Assembly (NCBI GenBank): GCA_012798135.1 | Contig: JAAZNU010000037.1 | Coordinates: forward strand, 65,722 to 129,721 | Reading direction: 5' to 3' | Length of the DNA stretch: 64,000 bases | Source of the DNA: Veillonellaceae bacterium | GTDB taxonomy: Bacteria > Bacillota_C > Negativicutes > UBA1444 | Shown here: positions 1-8,953 of the stretch, piece after piece | How positions within the stretch are numbered: position 1 is the stretch's first letter | How the letters are laid out: the number at the start of each line of letters is the position of its first letter | Translations under genes and position numbers: made by a program | The notes under the pieces: generated by a model | Told to the model about the DNA's origin: nothing | Database searches by the model: none | What the model saw: only the letters and a program-made list of their open reading frames with translations

Positions 1-2089
1 CCAATGCCGCCAATCCGGTGACGGCCTCGATCCTACGCAGGCCCGCGCCAACGCTGGATTCGCCGACAATCTTGAACTGGCCAATCTCACCCGTTGAGTT
101 TACATGGGTACCGCCGCACAATTCCTTGGAAATATCGCCAACAATCACCACCCGGACCTTTTCGCCGTATTTTTCGCCGAACAGGGCCATGGCTCCCATC
201 TGTTTGGCCATGTCCTGACTGGTCTCGATGGTGCCGACGTTGGTATCCATTAGGATCGCCCGGTTCACTTTCCGCTCCACCGTAGCGATTTCTTCGGGGG
301 TCATCGCGGAAAAATGGGAAAAGTCGAAACGCAGACGATCCGGACCGACGTAGGAGCCGGCCTGGTTGACATGCGTCCCCAAAACCTGGCGTAATGCCGC
401 CTGGAGTAAATGCGTCGCCGTATGGTTCCGGGCGCTGGCAGCGCGACGGTCCCCATCTAGATCAATTTTTACGGAATCTCCCTGTTTCAGGAAGCCTTCG
501 GTGACCTGTCCCAAATGATAAACTGTTCCGTCCGGCAGTTTGCGGGTCGTGGACACCTCCACTTTCCCCAACGGGCCGGTCAACACGCCAATGTCGCCGA
601 CCTGGCCGCCGCCTTCCGCATAAAATGGCGTCACATCCAAGATGACCGCTACCTCTTCGCCGTCCCGCGTTTCCGCGACAATCCGGCCTTCGCGGAACAT
701 ACCGACCACCGTTGCGTCGGTCGTCGAATAATCCACCCGCAGCTTGTCGGTGCCCAATCCGGACAAATCCGGAATCACCACGGCGGCCGCCTCTTCCTGA
801 CGCGCCGCCCGGGCCCGTTCACGCTGCTCGCTCATTGCGTGGTCGAAACCGGCCTTGTCCAGCTTCAGACCCTGCTCGGACAAAATTTCGTCCGTCAATT
901 CCCAGGGAAACCCGAAGGTATCATACAATTTGAAAATAACCGCCCCGTCCAGCGTATCCCCGCCGTTCGCCTTGAGAGTCTCAATCTGCTGACTCAGCAA
1001 TTCGGTGCCTTGCGCCAGTGTTTCACTGAACCGGGCTTCCTCCAGCTGGATAATCTTTTTGATATAGTCGCGTTTTTCGCCAATGTCCGGGTAGGGCAAC
1101 CGGAAAATCTCGGCCACCACATCCACGATATCCGCCAGGAAGGCCTGCTCGATTCCCAACAACCGGCCATGACGAACGGCGCGGCGCAACAGCCGGCGTA
1201 ACACGTAGCCACGGCCCTCGTTGGAGGGCAGAATCCCGTCGGAAATCATGACCGTTACGCTGCGGACATGGTCGGCGATCACTTTCAACGATACGTCGGT
1301 ACGGGCCTGTTTGCCATACTCGACGCCCGCTACCTTCATCGTATGCTCGATGATGGGAAACAACAGATCCGTCTCGAAATTGGACCGCTTGTTCTGCAAT
1401 ACCGAAGCAATCCGCTCCAGGCCGGCGCCGGTGTCGATATTTTTCTTCTCCAGCGGCGTGTAGGTTCCGTCGTCGTTACGATTAAACTGGGTAAACACCA
1501 GATTCCAGATTTCCAGATAACGGTCGCAATTGCAGCCCACCGCACAATCGGGCTTGCCACAGCCCCGTTCCTCGCCGAGATCGACATAAATTTCCGAACA
1601 GGGGCCGCAGGGACCGGTACCAATCTCCCAGAAATTATCCTCCATCCGGATAATCCGTTCCGGCGCCAGACCAATGTCCTTATTCCAGATCCCAAAAGCC
1701 TCATCGTCATCGGTATAAATTGTTACCCAAAGTTTTTCCGGGTCCAGGCCCAGCTCCTTGGTCACAAATTCCCAACCCCAGGCAATGGCTTCTTTTTTAA
1801 AATAATCACCGAATGAAAAATTGCCGAGCATTTCAAAAAAAGTATGATGCCGAGCAGTCCGGCCGACATTCTCGATGTCACCCGTCCGGATGCAGCGCTG
1901 CGAAGTGGCGATCCGCAAATGCGGCGGCTTCATCTTGCCGGTAAAAAAAGGTTTGAACGGCGCCATGCCGGCGCCAATCAGCAACAAGCTCGGATCATTG
2001 TCCGGGACCAAGGGGTAGCTGGGCAGGATTAAATGATCCTTGCCCGCGAAAAACTGCAGAAATTTTTGTCTCAATTCATTTCCGGTCAT
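1..2089 (-). CDS. alaS: Alanine--tRNA ligase (3'-truncated by window edge)
   Basis: Charges tRNA-Ala with alanine in the cytoplasm. About 696 codons are present and the frame is open to the window edge. The family is usually about 875 residues, so the C-terminal DHHA1 domain lies outside. The start ATG at 2089 has GGAGG seven bases upstream, and translation opens MTGNELRQKFLQFF, a typical AlaRS start. Near the window edge the editing-domain metal motif HTATHLL is readable around 420-435, followed by the second zinc motif CGGTHVN around 110-130. Promoter and start are both clear. It follows the iscU terminator, so it is probably its own transcription unit. Confidence 0.97.
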   Translation of the reverse strand, partial: MTGNELRQKFLQFFAGKDHLILPSYPLVPDNDPSLLLIGAGMAPFKPFFTGKMKPPHLRIATSQRCIRTGDIENVGRTARHHTFFEMLGNFSFGDYFKKEAIAWGWEFVTKELGLDPEKLWVTIYTDDDEAFGIWNKDIGLAPERIIRMEDNFWEIGTGPCGPCSEIYVDLGEERGCGKPDCAVGCNCDRYLEIWNLVFTQFNRNDDGTYTPLEKKNIDTGAGLERIASVLQNKRSNFETDLLFPIIEHTMKVAGVEYGKQARTDVSLKVIADHVRSVTVMISDGILPSNEGRGYVLRRLLRRAVRHGRLLGIEQAFLADIVDVVAEIFRLPYPDIGEKRDYIKKIIQLEEARFSETLAQGTELLSQQIETLKANGGDTLDGAVIFKLYDTFGFPWELTDEILSEQGLKLDKAGFDHAMSEQRERARAARQEEAAAVVIPDLSGLGTDKLRVDYSTTDATVVGMFREGRIVAETRDGEEVAVILDVTPFYAEGGGQVGDIGVLTGPLGKVEVSTTRKLPDGTVYHLGQVTEGFLKQGDSVKIDLDGDRRAASARNHTATHLLQAALRQVLGTHVNQAGSYVGPDRLRFDFSHFSAMTPEEIATVERKVNRAILMDTNVGTIETSQDMAKQMGAMALFGEKYGEKVRVVIVGDISKELCGGTHVNSTGEIGQFKIVGESSVGAGLRRIEAVTGLAAL

Positions 2090-2129
2090 GCTCTAACCTC
2101 CATTGTCCTAAAGGGCGCATTCTCCGTGA

Positions 2130-2159
2130 ATTATACCTAATTTAGCGAACTCTTGTCAA
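2130..2159 (-). promoter_or_regulatory. Sigma-A promoter of alaS
   Basis: On the minus strand the -35 is TTGACA (2159-2154) and the -10 is TATAAT (2135-2130), separated by 18 bases. Both hexamers match consensus exactly. The start codon is about 40 bases downstream. No T-box leader (no TGG-ACC-GCG anticodon-binding bulge) was seen in this short leader. Confidence 0.85.
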
Positions 2160-2182
2160 TTTGCCGCGTAACCGGCGGCAAC

Positions 2183-2210
2183 GGAAAAAGGAGCCGTTTG
2201 CCGGCTCCTT
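2183..2210 (-). terminator. Intrinsic terminator of the iscR-iscS-iscU operon
   Basis: A 9-bp stem (2188-2196 with 2202-2210) with a 5-base loop is followed on the minus strand by a T run. It lies about 40 bases after the iscU stop codon. Confidence 0.85.
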
Positions 2211-2217
2211 GAAAACA

Positions 2218-2243
2218 GCAGATGTTCCTTTATCAACAGCTTG
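2218..2243. repeat. Partial copy of a dispersed palindromic repeat
   Basis: Read on the minus strand, this 26-base stretch matches the terminal arm of the repeat element at 48458-48579 at 23 of 26 positions (CAAGCTGTTGATAAAGG against CAGGCTGTTGATAAAGG, then -ATCTGC). It sits between the iscU stop codon and its terminator. Confidence 0.55.
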
Positions 2244-2252
2244 AAGAAAAAA

Positions 2253-2627
2253 TCAGCCGTTCGGATGTTTCCCCATATAATCCTTGATCGCGGCGTGCAC
2301 GGCATCGGCCGCCAGATTGGAACAGTGCATCTTGACCGGCGGCAGGCCATCGAGTGCTTCCGCCACCGCTTCATTCGTGACCCGCAGGGCATCGTCCAGG
2401 CTCTTCCCCTTGACCATTTCCGTGACCATGCTGCTGGTGGCGATCGCCGCTCCGCAGCCGAAAGTCTGGAATTTTACGTCCTCAATGATTCCGTTCTCCA
2501 CCTTGAGGAAAATCTTCATGATATCGCCGCACTTGGCATTGCCAACCTCACCGATGCCGTCGGCGTCCGACAGTTCTCCAACATTGCGCGGATTGGAAAA
2601 ATGGTCCATTACTTTTTGCGAATACAT
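2253..2627 (-). CDS. iscU: Iron-sulfur cluster scaffold protein IscU/NifU-like
   Basis: Scaffold on which Fe-S clusters are assembled from sulfide delivered by the cysteine desulfurase encoded just upstream. It is 124 residues long. The three conserved cluster-ligand cysteines are C33 (KCGD, with the conserved Asp two residues on), C58 (FGCGAA) and C102 (MHCSN). An upstream in-frame ATG at 2651 exists, but the ATG at 2627 (MYSQKVMDHF) is preceded by GGGGG at good distance and matches the family N-terminus, so it was chosen. It starts 2 bases after the desulfurase stop codon. It is the last gene of the operon and is followed by a terminator. Confidence 0.95.
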   Translation of the reverse strand: MYSQKVMDHFSNPRNVGELSDADGIGEVGNAKCGDIMKIFLKVENGIIEDVKFQTFGCGAAIATSSMVTEMVKGKSLDDALRVTNEAVAEALDGLPPVKMHCSNLAADAVHAAIKDYMGKHPNG

Positions 2628-2629
2628 GC

Positions 2630-3859
2630 TCAAGACCCCCTGATTGCACATTCAGATTCTTTGCAGGAAGTGGAATCGCAACGTTGCGCCGCCGCGCCGC
2701 GTGTCGCATACAGTGGGGACATCCGGCGCAGACGGTCGACGATGGCGGGAAACTCCACCAGAAAATAATCCACTTCTTCTTCCGTATTATCGTCACCCAG
2801 CGTCAGCCGCAGCGACCCGTGCGCCGTGGCATGGTCCAACCCCATCGCCAGCAACACGTGGGAGGGGTCGAGCGAGCCGGAAGTGCAGGCTGATCCGCTG
2901 GATGCGGCAATTCCCTTCATATCCAGATTCAGCAGCAGGGACTCACCCTCCACATAAATGACGCTGACGTTGACATTTCCCGGCAGCCGTTCCGTCGGAT
3001 GACCATTCAGCTTGATTTCCGGGACAGTCGACAGAATTCCTGACAGCAACCGGTCGCGCAGGCGCGTCGTATAGCTGACCTTTTCCGGCATTCCCAACCG
3101 GGCTTTCTCCGCCGCCATTCCGAGACCGACAATTCCGGGCACGTTTTCGGTCCCCGGCCGCAAATGCCGTTCCTGGCCGCCGCCCTGCTGCACGGAGCGC
3201 AGCCGGACTCCCTTGCGGACATACAAGGCGCCGATCCCCTTCGGCGCGTTAAACTTATGACCGGACATCGTGAGCAGGTCAATGTTCATTTCTTTGACGT
3301 CAATCGGCCAGTTGCCGACCGCCTGCACGGCATCGGTATGGAAATAAATCTTCCGCTCCCTGGCCAGTGCGCCAATTTCGGCAATCGGCTGGATCGTTCC
3401 CACTTCATTGTTGGCGAACATGACGCTGATCAAAATTGTTTCCCGCTTGATCGCCTTCTTCACGGCCTCGACGCTGACCCGGCCGTACTCGTCGACCGGC
3501 AGCACCGTCACGTCGAAGCCTTCCTTTTTCAGCTGTTCACACGGCTCCAACACCGCGTGATGCTCCACCGCCGACGTGATGATGTGGTTGCCTTGGTTCC
3601 GGTTGGCGTAGGCCACGCCTTTCAGCGCGATATTATCCGCCTCGGTCCCGCCCGATGTAAAAAAGATTTCCGTCGTCTGGGCATTAATCAATTTTGCCAC
3701 CTGTTCGCGGGCCACGTCCACCGCCTGTCGCGCTTGCCGGCCAAAGCTGTGAACGCTGCCGGGATTGCCGAAAAACTCGGTCATATATTCAAAAACCGCT
3801 TTCGCAATCACCGGGTCGGTCGGCGTCGTCGCCGCGTGATCAAAATACACTCGCTTCAT
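2630..3859 (-). CDS. iscS: Cysteine desulfurase (NifS/IscS family)
   Basis: PLP enzyme that converts L-cysteine to alanine and passes the sulfur to the scaffold protein. It is 409 residues. The PLP lysine is K202 in SGHKFNAPKG and the catalytic cysteine is C325 in SSGSACTSG, with the group I loop context. The ORF is open to 3991, but the ATG at 3859 (MKRVYFDHAATTP) is the family start. It overlaps the iscR stop codon by one base (TAATG), suggesting translational coupling. The C-terminal tail carries two extra cysteines (QRCDSTSC), of unknown use. Confidence 0.96.
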   Translation of the reverse strand: MKRVYFDHAATTPTDPVIAKAVFEYMTEFFGNPGSVHSFGRQARQAVDVAREQVAKLINAQTTEIFFTSGGTEADNIALKGVAYANRNQGNHIITSAVEHHAVLEPCEQLKKEGFDVTVLPVDEYGRVSVEAVKKAIKRETILISVMFANNEVGTIQPIAEIGALARERKIYFHTDAVQAVGNWPIDVKEMNIDLLTMSGHKFNAPKGIGALYVRKGVRLRSVQQGGGQERHLRPGTENVPGIVGLGMAAEKARLGMPEKVSYTTRLRDRLLSGILSTVPEIKLNGHPTERLPGNVNVSVIYVEGESLLLNLDMKGIAASSGSACTSGSLDPSHVLLAMGLDHATAHGSLRLTLGDDNTEEEVDYFLVEFPAIVDRLRRMSPLYATRGAAAQRCDSTSCKESECAIRGS

Positions 3860-4317
3860 TATAATTGTTCGCCTCTTTCTTCGACTTCGTTCGACGGCTG
3901 CAACTCCGCACACAGACTGGCCAGGGAAATCGAGTCCAACGCCGAAGCGATGCTTTCGCCCATCTTCAGCCAGATATTCCGGCGGACACATTGCTCACTC
4001 TTCCCGCAATAGGGATTCTCCGCCCCTTTCTCCGCCAGGAGACAATCCACTGGGGCAATTGGTCCTTCCATGGCCCGGACAATGTCGCCCACGCTAATCG
4101 CGGCCGAATCCTTAGCCAGCACATAACCGCCCTGGGCGCCACGGATGCTCCGCACATATCCGGCATTTCGCAAGCTCGACATCAGCTGTTCCAGATAATG
4201 TTCCGACACCTGCTGCCGCTCGGCCACGTTGCGCAAGGCGACCGGTCCGTCGTTGCAATGCTGGGCGATATCCAGCATGGCAGCCACGCCGTAACGGCTT
4301 TTGGTTGATACTTTCAT
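3859..4317 (-). CDS. iscR: Rrf2-family transcriptional regulator, IscR-like
   Basis: Winged-helix repressor of the Rrf2 family, 152 residues. The helix-turn-helix and the wing (RGAQGGYVLAK) are in the first 70 residues. Three cysteines, C92, C104 and C110, match the Fe-S ligands of IscR-type regulators. Bacillus CymR lacks them, so I infer a cluster-sensing IscR-like role rather than a CymR-like one. It leads the iscR-iscS-iscU operon. Repeated ATTCCGA half-sites lie in and after its promoter, suggesting autoregulation. Cluster binding itself is inferred from the cysteines only. Confidence 0.9.
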   Translation of the reverse strand: MKVSTKSRYGVAAMLDIAQHCNDGPVALRNVAERQQVSEHYLEQLMSSLRNAGYVRSIRGAQGGYVLAKDSAAISVGDIVRAMEGPIAPVDCLLAEKGAENPYCGKSEQCVRRNIWLKMGESIASALDSISLASLCAELQPSNEVEERGEQL

Positions 4318-4330
4318 AAACGCCCCTCTT

Positions 4331-4391
4331 ATTCCGAGTATTTTAATCGGAATTACGAATTAAATATAACATAAACACTCGGAATAGTCAA
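4331..4391 (-). promoter_or_regulatory. iscR promoter with overlapping Rrf2 operator half-sites
   Basis: The -35 is TTGACT (4391-4386) and the -10 is TATATT (4368-4363), with 17-base spacing. A half-site ATTCCGAGT fills the spacer (4385-4377). Just downstream is an inverted repeat ATTCCGA-N9-TCGGAAT (4331-4353). This arrangement would let the regulator block its own promoter. The promoter is well supported; the identity of the binding protein is inferred. Confidence 0.75.
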
Positions 4392-4424
4392 AGCGTTTTT
4401 TACTGGATGTTATCCCGATCCGGA

Positions 4425-5765
4425 TTATTTCCGTTCCGCCGATTTCCGGCGTGCTTCCAGTCGCGATCGGATCTCCTTTTCCCGACCATGGTCAGTCGGC
4501 CGGTAATAGACGGCGCCGGTCAATTCGGCCGGCAGATATTGCTGCGGCACATAACCGTCCGGGTAATCGTGCGGATACAGATAACCGGCGCCATGTCCCA
4601 GCAACTCGGCTCCCCGGTAGTGACTGTCCCGCAAATGCGCCGGCACCCTGCCACAATCTCGGTCCCGGACATCGACCATCGCCCGGTCGATGGCCAGATA
4701 CGCCGCGTTGCTTTTCGGCGCCGCGGCAATATAGGCCACTGCCTGGGCCAACGGAATTCGCGCCTCCGGCCAGCCGACCATGTGCGCCGCCTGCATGGCC
4801 GATACCGCCAACATCAACGCCAGCGGGTCGGCGTTTCCCACATCCTCGGCCGCGCAAATCACGATCCGTCGGGCAATAAACCGGGGGTCTTCGCCGCCTT
4901 CAATCATCCGGGCCAAATAGTGCAAGGCGGCATCCGGGTCCGAACCGCGCATGCTCTTGATAAATGCCGAAGCGACGTCATAATGATTGTCGCCCTTTTT
5001 ATCGTACGATTGCAGTTTTTGCACCGCCACTGTTTCCACGACTTCTCGGGTCAACACGACGGATCCGCCGTTTTTTTCCGCGTCGCCGGCCAATAGCAAA
5101 ACCATTTGTTCCAGCAAATTCAGCGCAACTCGGGCATCGCCGCCCGCTCGGTCCGATAAAATTCCCAGCACTTCGTCGGCTGCTTCCGCCCGGAAGCGGC
5201 CGAGGCCACGTCCTTCATCCGTCAGCGCCCGCCGCAGAATCAAAATGATTTCATCCCGGGTCAGACGCTCCAGTCGTAACACCCGCAGTCGTGACAGCAA
5301 GGGAGAGTTCACCTCAAAGTAGGGGTTTTCGGTCGTTGCGCCGATCAATACGATCGTCCCATTCTCGACATACGGCAGCAAGGCGTCCTGTTGGGCCTTG
5401 TTAAAGCGATGGATTTCATCAATGAACAGGATCGTTCCCCGATTCGCCGTCATTAGGCGTTCCCGGGCTTTCTCCACCACCTTGCGGATATCTGCCACGC
5501 CGGCGGAAACCGCGTTCATTTCCTCGAAGTGCGCGCCGGTGGAATGCGCCACAACATTCGCCAAAGTCGTCTTGCCCGTGCCGGGCGGTCCAAAAAACAA
5601 CAGGGACGGCACCGAATCCGCCTGAATCACTCGTCGCAGGAAACGACCGGGACCAACCAGTTGCGTCTGGCCGATAAATTCATCCAAAGTCCGGGGCCGC
5701 ATCCGCAGGGCCAACGGCTCGTTCTTCTGGGCCCGCTGCATCATTTCGCCGGCAAAGAGATCCAT
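4425..5765 (-). CDS. rarA: Replication-associated recombination protein A (RarA/MgsA)
   Basis: AAA+ ATPase of the clamp-loader/RuvB-like group acting at stalled replication forks. It is 446 residues, the normal family length. Walker A is GPPGTGKTT near residue 60 and Walker B with sensor is FIDEIHRFN near residue 115; the C-terminal tetramerisation domain follows. It begins 3 bases after ltaE. In Bacillus, rarA also lies next to an Rrf2 gene (cymR) and a cysteine desulfurase, so the neighbourhood is conserved. Confidence 0.95.
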   Translation of the reverse strand: MDLFAGEMMQRAQKNEPLALRMRPRTLDEFIGQTQLVGPGRFLRRVIQADSVPSLLFFGPPGTGKTTLANVVAHSTGAHFEEMNAVSAGVADIRKVVEKARERLMTANRGTILFIDEIHRFNKAQQDALLPYVENGTIVLIGATTENPYFEVNSPLLSRLRVLRLERLTRDEIILILRRALTDEGRGLGRFRAEAADEVLGILSDRAGGDARVALNLLEQMVLLLAGDAEKNGGSVVLTREVVETVAVQKLQSYDKKGDNHYDVASAFIKSMRGSDPDAALHYLARMIEGGEDPRFIARRIVICAAEDVGNADPLALMLAVSAMQAAHMVGWPEARIPLAQAVAYIAAAPKSNAAYLAIDRAMVDVRDRDCGRVPAHLRDSHYRGAELLGHGAGYLYPHDYPDGYVPQQYLPAELTGAVYYRPTDHGREKEIRSRLEARRKSAERK

Positions 5766-5768
5766 GGA

Positions 5769-6803
5769 TTATCCCTTCTTCAACAAACGGTGCAGGACAT
5801 CTCGCACCGTGGCGATATCATGGGCAGTAATTCCATAATGTGTTACCATGCGGACCCGGTATTCACCGAAGACGCTCGCCAGTACACCCATCTGTTTCAG
5901 TTTCGCGGCGCAATCCGCAGCCTTCATTCCCAAATGGGAAACGTCAAAAATCACGATATTGGTCTGCACGGTCGACAAATCGATGGCAAATCCGGCTTCA
6001 GCGACCCCTGCCGCCAATTGGGCGGCGTTGTCATGGTCTTCCGCCAGGCGATCCACCATCGTCTGCAAGGCAACGATTCCCGCCGCCGCCAAAATCCCGG
6101 CCTGACGGAGTCCTCCACCCAACAGCTTCCGATTACGCCGGGCTTTGTTAATAAAAGAGGCCGGCCCGACGATCAACGATCCCACCGGCGCGCATAGTCC
6201 TTTGGAGAGACAAAACTGGACCGTATCGGCGTATTGGGCGATTTTATCGACGGTTACCCCCTGTGACAGCGCCGCATTAAACAAACGGGCACCGTCCATG
6301 TGAACCGGAATGCTGCGCCGATCCGCCAATTTGCGAATTGCCGCCAGCGTATCCAGCGGATAACAGGTGCCTCCGGCCCGGTTATGTGAGTTCTCCAGGC
6401 AAATCAACGCTGTGTTCGGTTGATGAATGTCCTGCGGTCGAATCGCCGCTTCGATCGTTTCCGCGCTCAAAATCCCCCGGATGGAGGGCACTGTCCTGGC
6501 CTGTACTCCGGACAACACGGCCAACCCAGCCACTTCGGAATAAAAAATATGGGCCTGAGCCTCGCAGATTACTTCATCCCCCCGTTGCGTATGGGTCATT
6601 ACTGAAACTTGGTTGCCCATGGTGCCGCTGGCCACGAACAAGCCGGCTTCCTTGCCGGTCATTTGGGCGCCCAGCGCCTCCAGCCGCAATATCGTGGGGT
6701 CTTCGCCATAAACATCGTCGCCCACCTCGGCGCGGTACATCGCCTCCCGCATTTGGTCCGTCGGCTGCGTGACGGTATCGCTTCGCAAGTCGATCAACTT
6801 CAT
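5769..6803 (-). CDS. ltaE: Low-specificity L-threonine aldolase
   Basis: PLP enzyme cleaving L-threonine and allo-threonine to glycine and acetaldehyde. It is 344 residues and starts MKLIDLRSDTVTQPT, the hallmark of the family. Conserved HMDGARLFNAA and the PLP-lysine region CLSKGLCAPVGS are present. AAGGGA lies upstream of the ATG. It is the first gene of a probable two-gene unit with rarA (3-base gap). No confident promoter was found upstream. Confidence 0.95.
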   Translation of the reverse strand: MKLIDLRSDTVTQPTDQMREAMYRAEVGDDVYGEDPTILRLEALGAQMTGKEAGLFVASGTMGNQVSVMTHTQRGDEVICEAQAHIFYSEVAGLAVLSGVQARTVPSIRGILSAETIEAAIRPQDIHQPNTALICLENSHNRAGGTCYPLDTLAAIRKLADRRSIPVHMDGARLFNAALSQGVTVDKIAQYADTVQFCLSKGLCAPVGSLIVGPASFINKARRNRKLLGGGLRQAGILAAAGIVALQTMVDRLAEDHDNAAQLAAGVAEAGFAIDLSTVQTNIVIFDVSHLGMKAADCAAKLKQMGVLASVFGEYRVRMVTHYGITAHDIATVRDVLHRLLKKG

Positions 6804-7142
6804 TCTGATTCACATTCCCTTCTCATGCATTTCCGCAGCGCTGGTCCAGAACCGAAATAAAAAAAGTCCCCAACCCGCTGCCGAATATTTTCCTAAATAT
6901 ATTTCGGCCCGGATTGCGATACTCCTGCTCACTTTTTTGAATTCGGCGGCCTGCCGTGTCGGCGAAACTCTCCGGACAATATGTCAACCGCCATGACAAT
7001 CCCGTAAAAAAGGCCATACTGGCGACTTTTCCGATATTTTGTGTTCGTCTTGCGCAAAGCCGACAGGATTTAAACTCTCTTTGAAGAACTGGTAAATTAT
7101 CCTGCCGAAAGTATCCAGCAGTTTATAAGGAGATGAAACGGG
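6804..7142. other. Divergent intergenic region, ltaE / sagB-like gene
   Basis: This 339-base gap separates two divergent genes. It contains an AT-rich imperfect inverted repeat (CCGAATATTT...AAATATATTTCGG, 6881-6907), which could be an operator or hairpin. No promoter with two good hexamers was found on either strand. Open frames here are short and have no recognisable family. Confidence 0.4.
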
Positions 7143-7889
7143 ATGAAAACGATCTTGCTGGTTTTTTCCCTGGTTTTCAACCTTATCGCGCTGTCCGTTT
7201 TCGGGTATGTTATCCACCAAAAGGGCGGTCTGGCCTATGTCGACGAAAAAGTCACACAGGCTTGGTCCTCCCTCCGTGGCCCGGCCGTTAACTCGTCGAC
7301 CGCCCCGGAAACTCCTCTGGCGGCAATTCCGTTGCAACCACCGGAAACGCAGCGAGGAAAGCCCCTGATGCAGGCGCTTCGCGACCGCAAATCCGAACGA
7401 AGTTTTGCCGACCGGCCACTCACAGTACAGGAACTGTCCAACCTGTTGTGGGCGGCGAACGGCATCAATCGAAGCGACGGCCACCGAACTGCGCCGTCCG
7501 CCCGCAACGTTCAGGAATTCGATCTCTATGTAATCCGCCAGGACGGCATTTATGTTTATGAGCCGAAACAGCATCAACTGCGCCCGATAGCCGCCGGCGA
7601 CCATCGAAAAAGCGCCGGCAACGATAGTTACGTGGCGACGGCGCCGCTCAATCTGATTTATGTTGCCGACCTTTCCAAAATTAGCTGGACACGGGATCCG
7701 AACGTCAAACTCCGCATCGCCGGCCTGAATGTCGGATTTATCGCCGAAAACGTCGCTTTGTTCTGCAGTTCCGAAGGGTTGAATTCAGTCCCCCGGATCA
7801 GCATCGATACCGATTCTCTGTCCGCCATTCTGAAGCTGCGGCCGGAACAAAAAATCATCCTTGCGACAAGCGTCGGTCCCCCAAAATAA
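7143..7889 (+). CDS. Membrane-anchored SagB/ThcOx-type nitroreductase-family oxidoreductase
   Basis: A 248-residue protein with an N-terminal hydrophobic segment (about residues 3-23, uncleaved anchor or signal) and a SagB/ThcOx-type flavin oxidoreductase domain from about residue 75. Conserved features are RSF at the domain start, LLWAANGINR, and the RTAPSARN stretch that follows in SagB-type proteins. AAGGAGATG lies 7 bases before the ATG. Characterised SagB proteins oxidise azolines in peptide maturation, but no cyclodehydratase or precursor peptide is nearby, so the substrate is unknown. It is one of only two plus-strand genes, and its 3' end overlaps the convergent acyltransferase by 35 bases. 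Confidence 0.8.
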   Translation: MKTILLVFSLVFNLIALSVFGYVIHQKGGLAYVDEKVTQAWSSLRGPAVNSSTAPETPLAAIPLQPPETQRGKPLMQALRDRKSERSFADRPLTVQELSNLLWAANGINRSDGHRTAPSARNVQEFDLYVIRQDGIYVYEPKQHQLRPIAAGDHRKSAGNDSYVATAPLNLIYVADLSKISWTRDPNVKLRIAGLNVGFIAENVALFCSSEGLNSVPRISIDTDSLSAILKLRPEQKIILATSVGPPK

Positions 7890-8886
7890 AGGAAAAGCGG
7901 GTTCGCACCAGATGAATGAGCGGCAGCAGCAGCAAAAGCGTAACGAAGGTGTCCAGGCTGCTCAATAGAAACGAAGACTTAATTTCTTCCAAAGGCATTC
8001 GCAACAGCAGGCCGCTGAAACCCATGACCAATCGCTTAATCGGAAAATGCAGCGCAAAAATGGTGAGGGAATTTTGGCCCAGAAATGTCAGCCAGCGCGT
8101 TTTACACATTAAAACGGAAGCGGCGACGATACCGATAATGTTCAGGAATGCCGCGGAGTAAAAATAAAAGAAATTGCCAAAAATGCAGGCCGCCATAATC
8201 ACAAACGTGTTTTCCAGCGCCAAATACAGGCCGAGGGCCGTCGCGACGCCGAAGACCAGCGCCAACAGTCGTCGGGACGAACCGCTCCCCAAGTCGATCC
8301 GGCGCAGAAGAAAACCCATGCCATAAAAGACGAGGCCGGTCAGGGCGATATTGATCGTCCACGGCCAGTTTTCCGTAATCCAGTGGCTGATGCTATGGCC
8401 AAACACGGAAATAACCAGCAATAGCGCCAGGATATACTCGCCTGTTTTGTTTTTGGCCAAACAATAAAACAATACTTCCACGACGAACAGACAGGGCAAA
8501 AACCAGAGCGCGGGATTATGCGGCAAATACCGGTCCGCGCCCTGGCATTTAAAGATGTTCAGAAAAGCGGCCAAAGGACTGATGCCGTTGCCGGAAACCC
8601 AACGCTCGACAATCAGCCAATACGAATAGGTGATCACAGAAAACCAAAGGTAAGGCGCCAGAATTCGATTCATTTTCGAACCGAAGAACTGCCGGAACCC
8701 TTGGTATCTTTCAAAATGAAAAACATAACCGGACAGAAAAAAGAACAGCGGCATATGAAAAGAGTTGATGATTTTCTGTCCCGGACCGATCAGCCAGATA
8801 TGGCCCAACACGACCAATATGATGCCGATTCCTTTAGCCGCATCGATCCATTCCTCCCGGTCGGACGAATTGGCGGACAAATTCAC
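7855..8886 (-). CDS. Acyltransferase 3 family membrane protein
   Basis: A 343-residue polytopic membrane protein with about ten hydrophobic segments. The N-terminal WIDAAKGIGIILVVLGH and SFHMPLFFFLSGYVF segments carry the conserved His and Arg/Asp context of acyltransferase family 3 (OatA/NodX-like). Such proteins transfer acetyl or other acyl groups to sugars, usually of cell-surface polymers. The acceptor cannot be told from sequence. A perfect 15-bp inverted repeat lies about 70 bases upstream. The end is convergent with and overlaps the SagB-like gene. Confidence 0.85.
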   Translation of the reverse strand: MNLSANSSDREEWIDAAKGIGIILVVLGHIWLIGPGQKIINSFHMPLFFFLSGYVFHFERYQGFRQFFGSKMNRILAPYLWFSVITYSYWLIVERWVSGNGISPLAAFLNIFKCQGADRYLPHNPALWFLPCLFVVEVLFYCLAKNKTGEYILALLLVISVFGHSISHWITENWPWTINIALTGLVFYGMGFLLRRIDLGSGSSRRLLALVFGVATALGLYLALENTFVIMAACIFGNFFYFYSAAFLNIIGIVAASVLMCKTRWLTFLGQNSLTIFALHFPIKRLVMGFSGLLLRMPLEEIKSSFLLSSLDTFVTLLLLLPLIHLVRTRFSFILGDRRLSQG

Positions 8887-8953
8887 CTGGTTCCTCTCCC
8901 CGTCAATAAAATGAACGAATCCGGCCTTTCTCCCTACGGAAACCGTAAACAGT

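Noticed and set aside
2090..2252. Possible T-box leader for alaS.
   Set aside because: The leader is too short and lacks the conserved antiterminator bulge; a consensus promoter lies 40 bases before the start.
6881..6907. AT-rich inverted repeat between ltaE and the SagB-like gene.
   Set aside because: The symmetry is imperfect with bulges and no promoter could be placed around it, so no operator is claimed.
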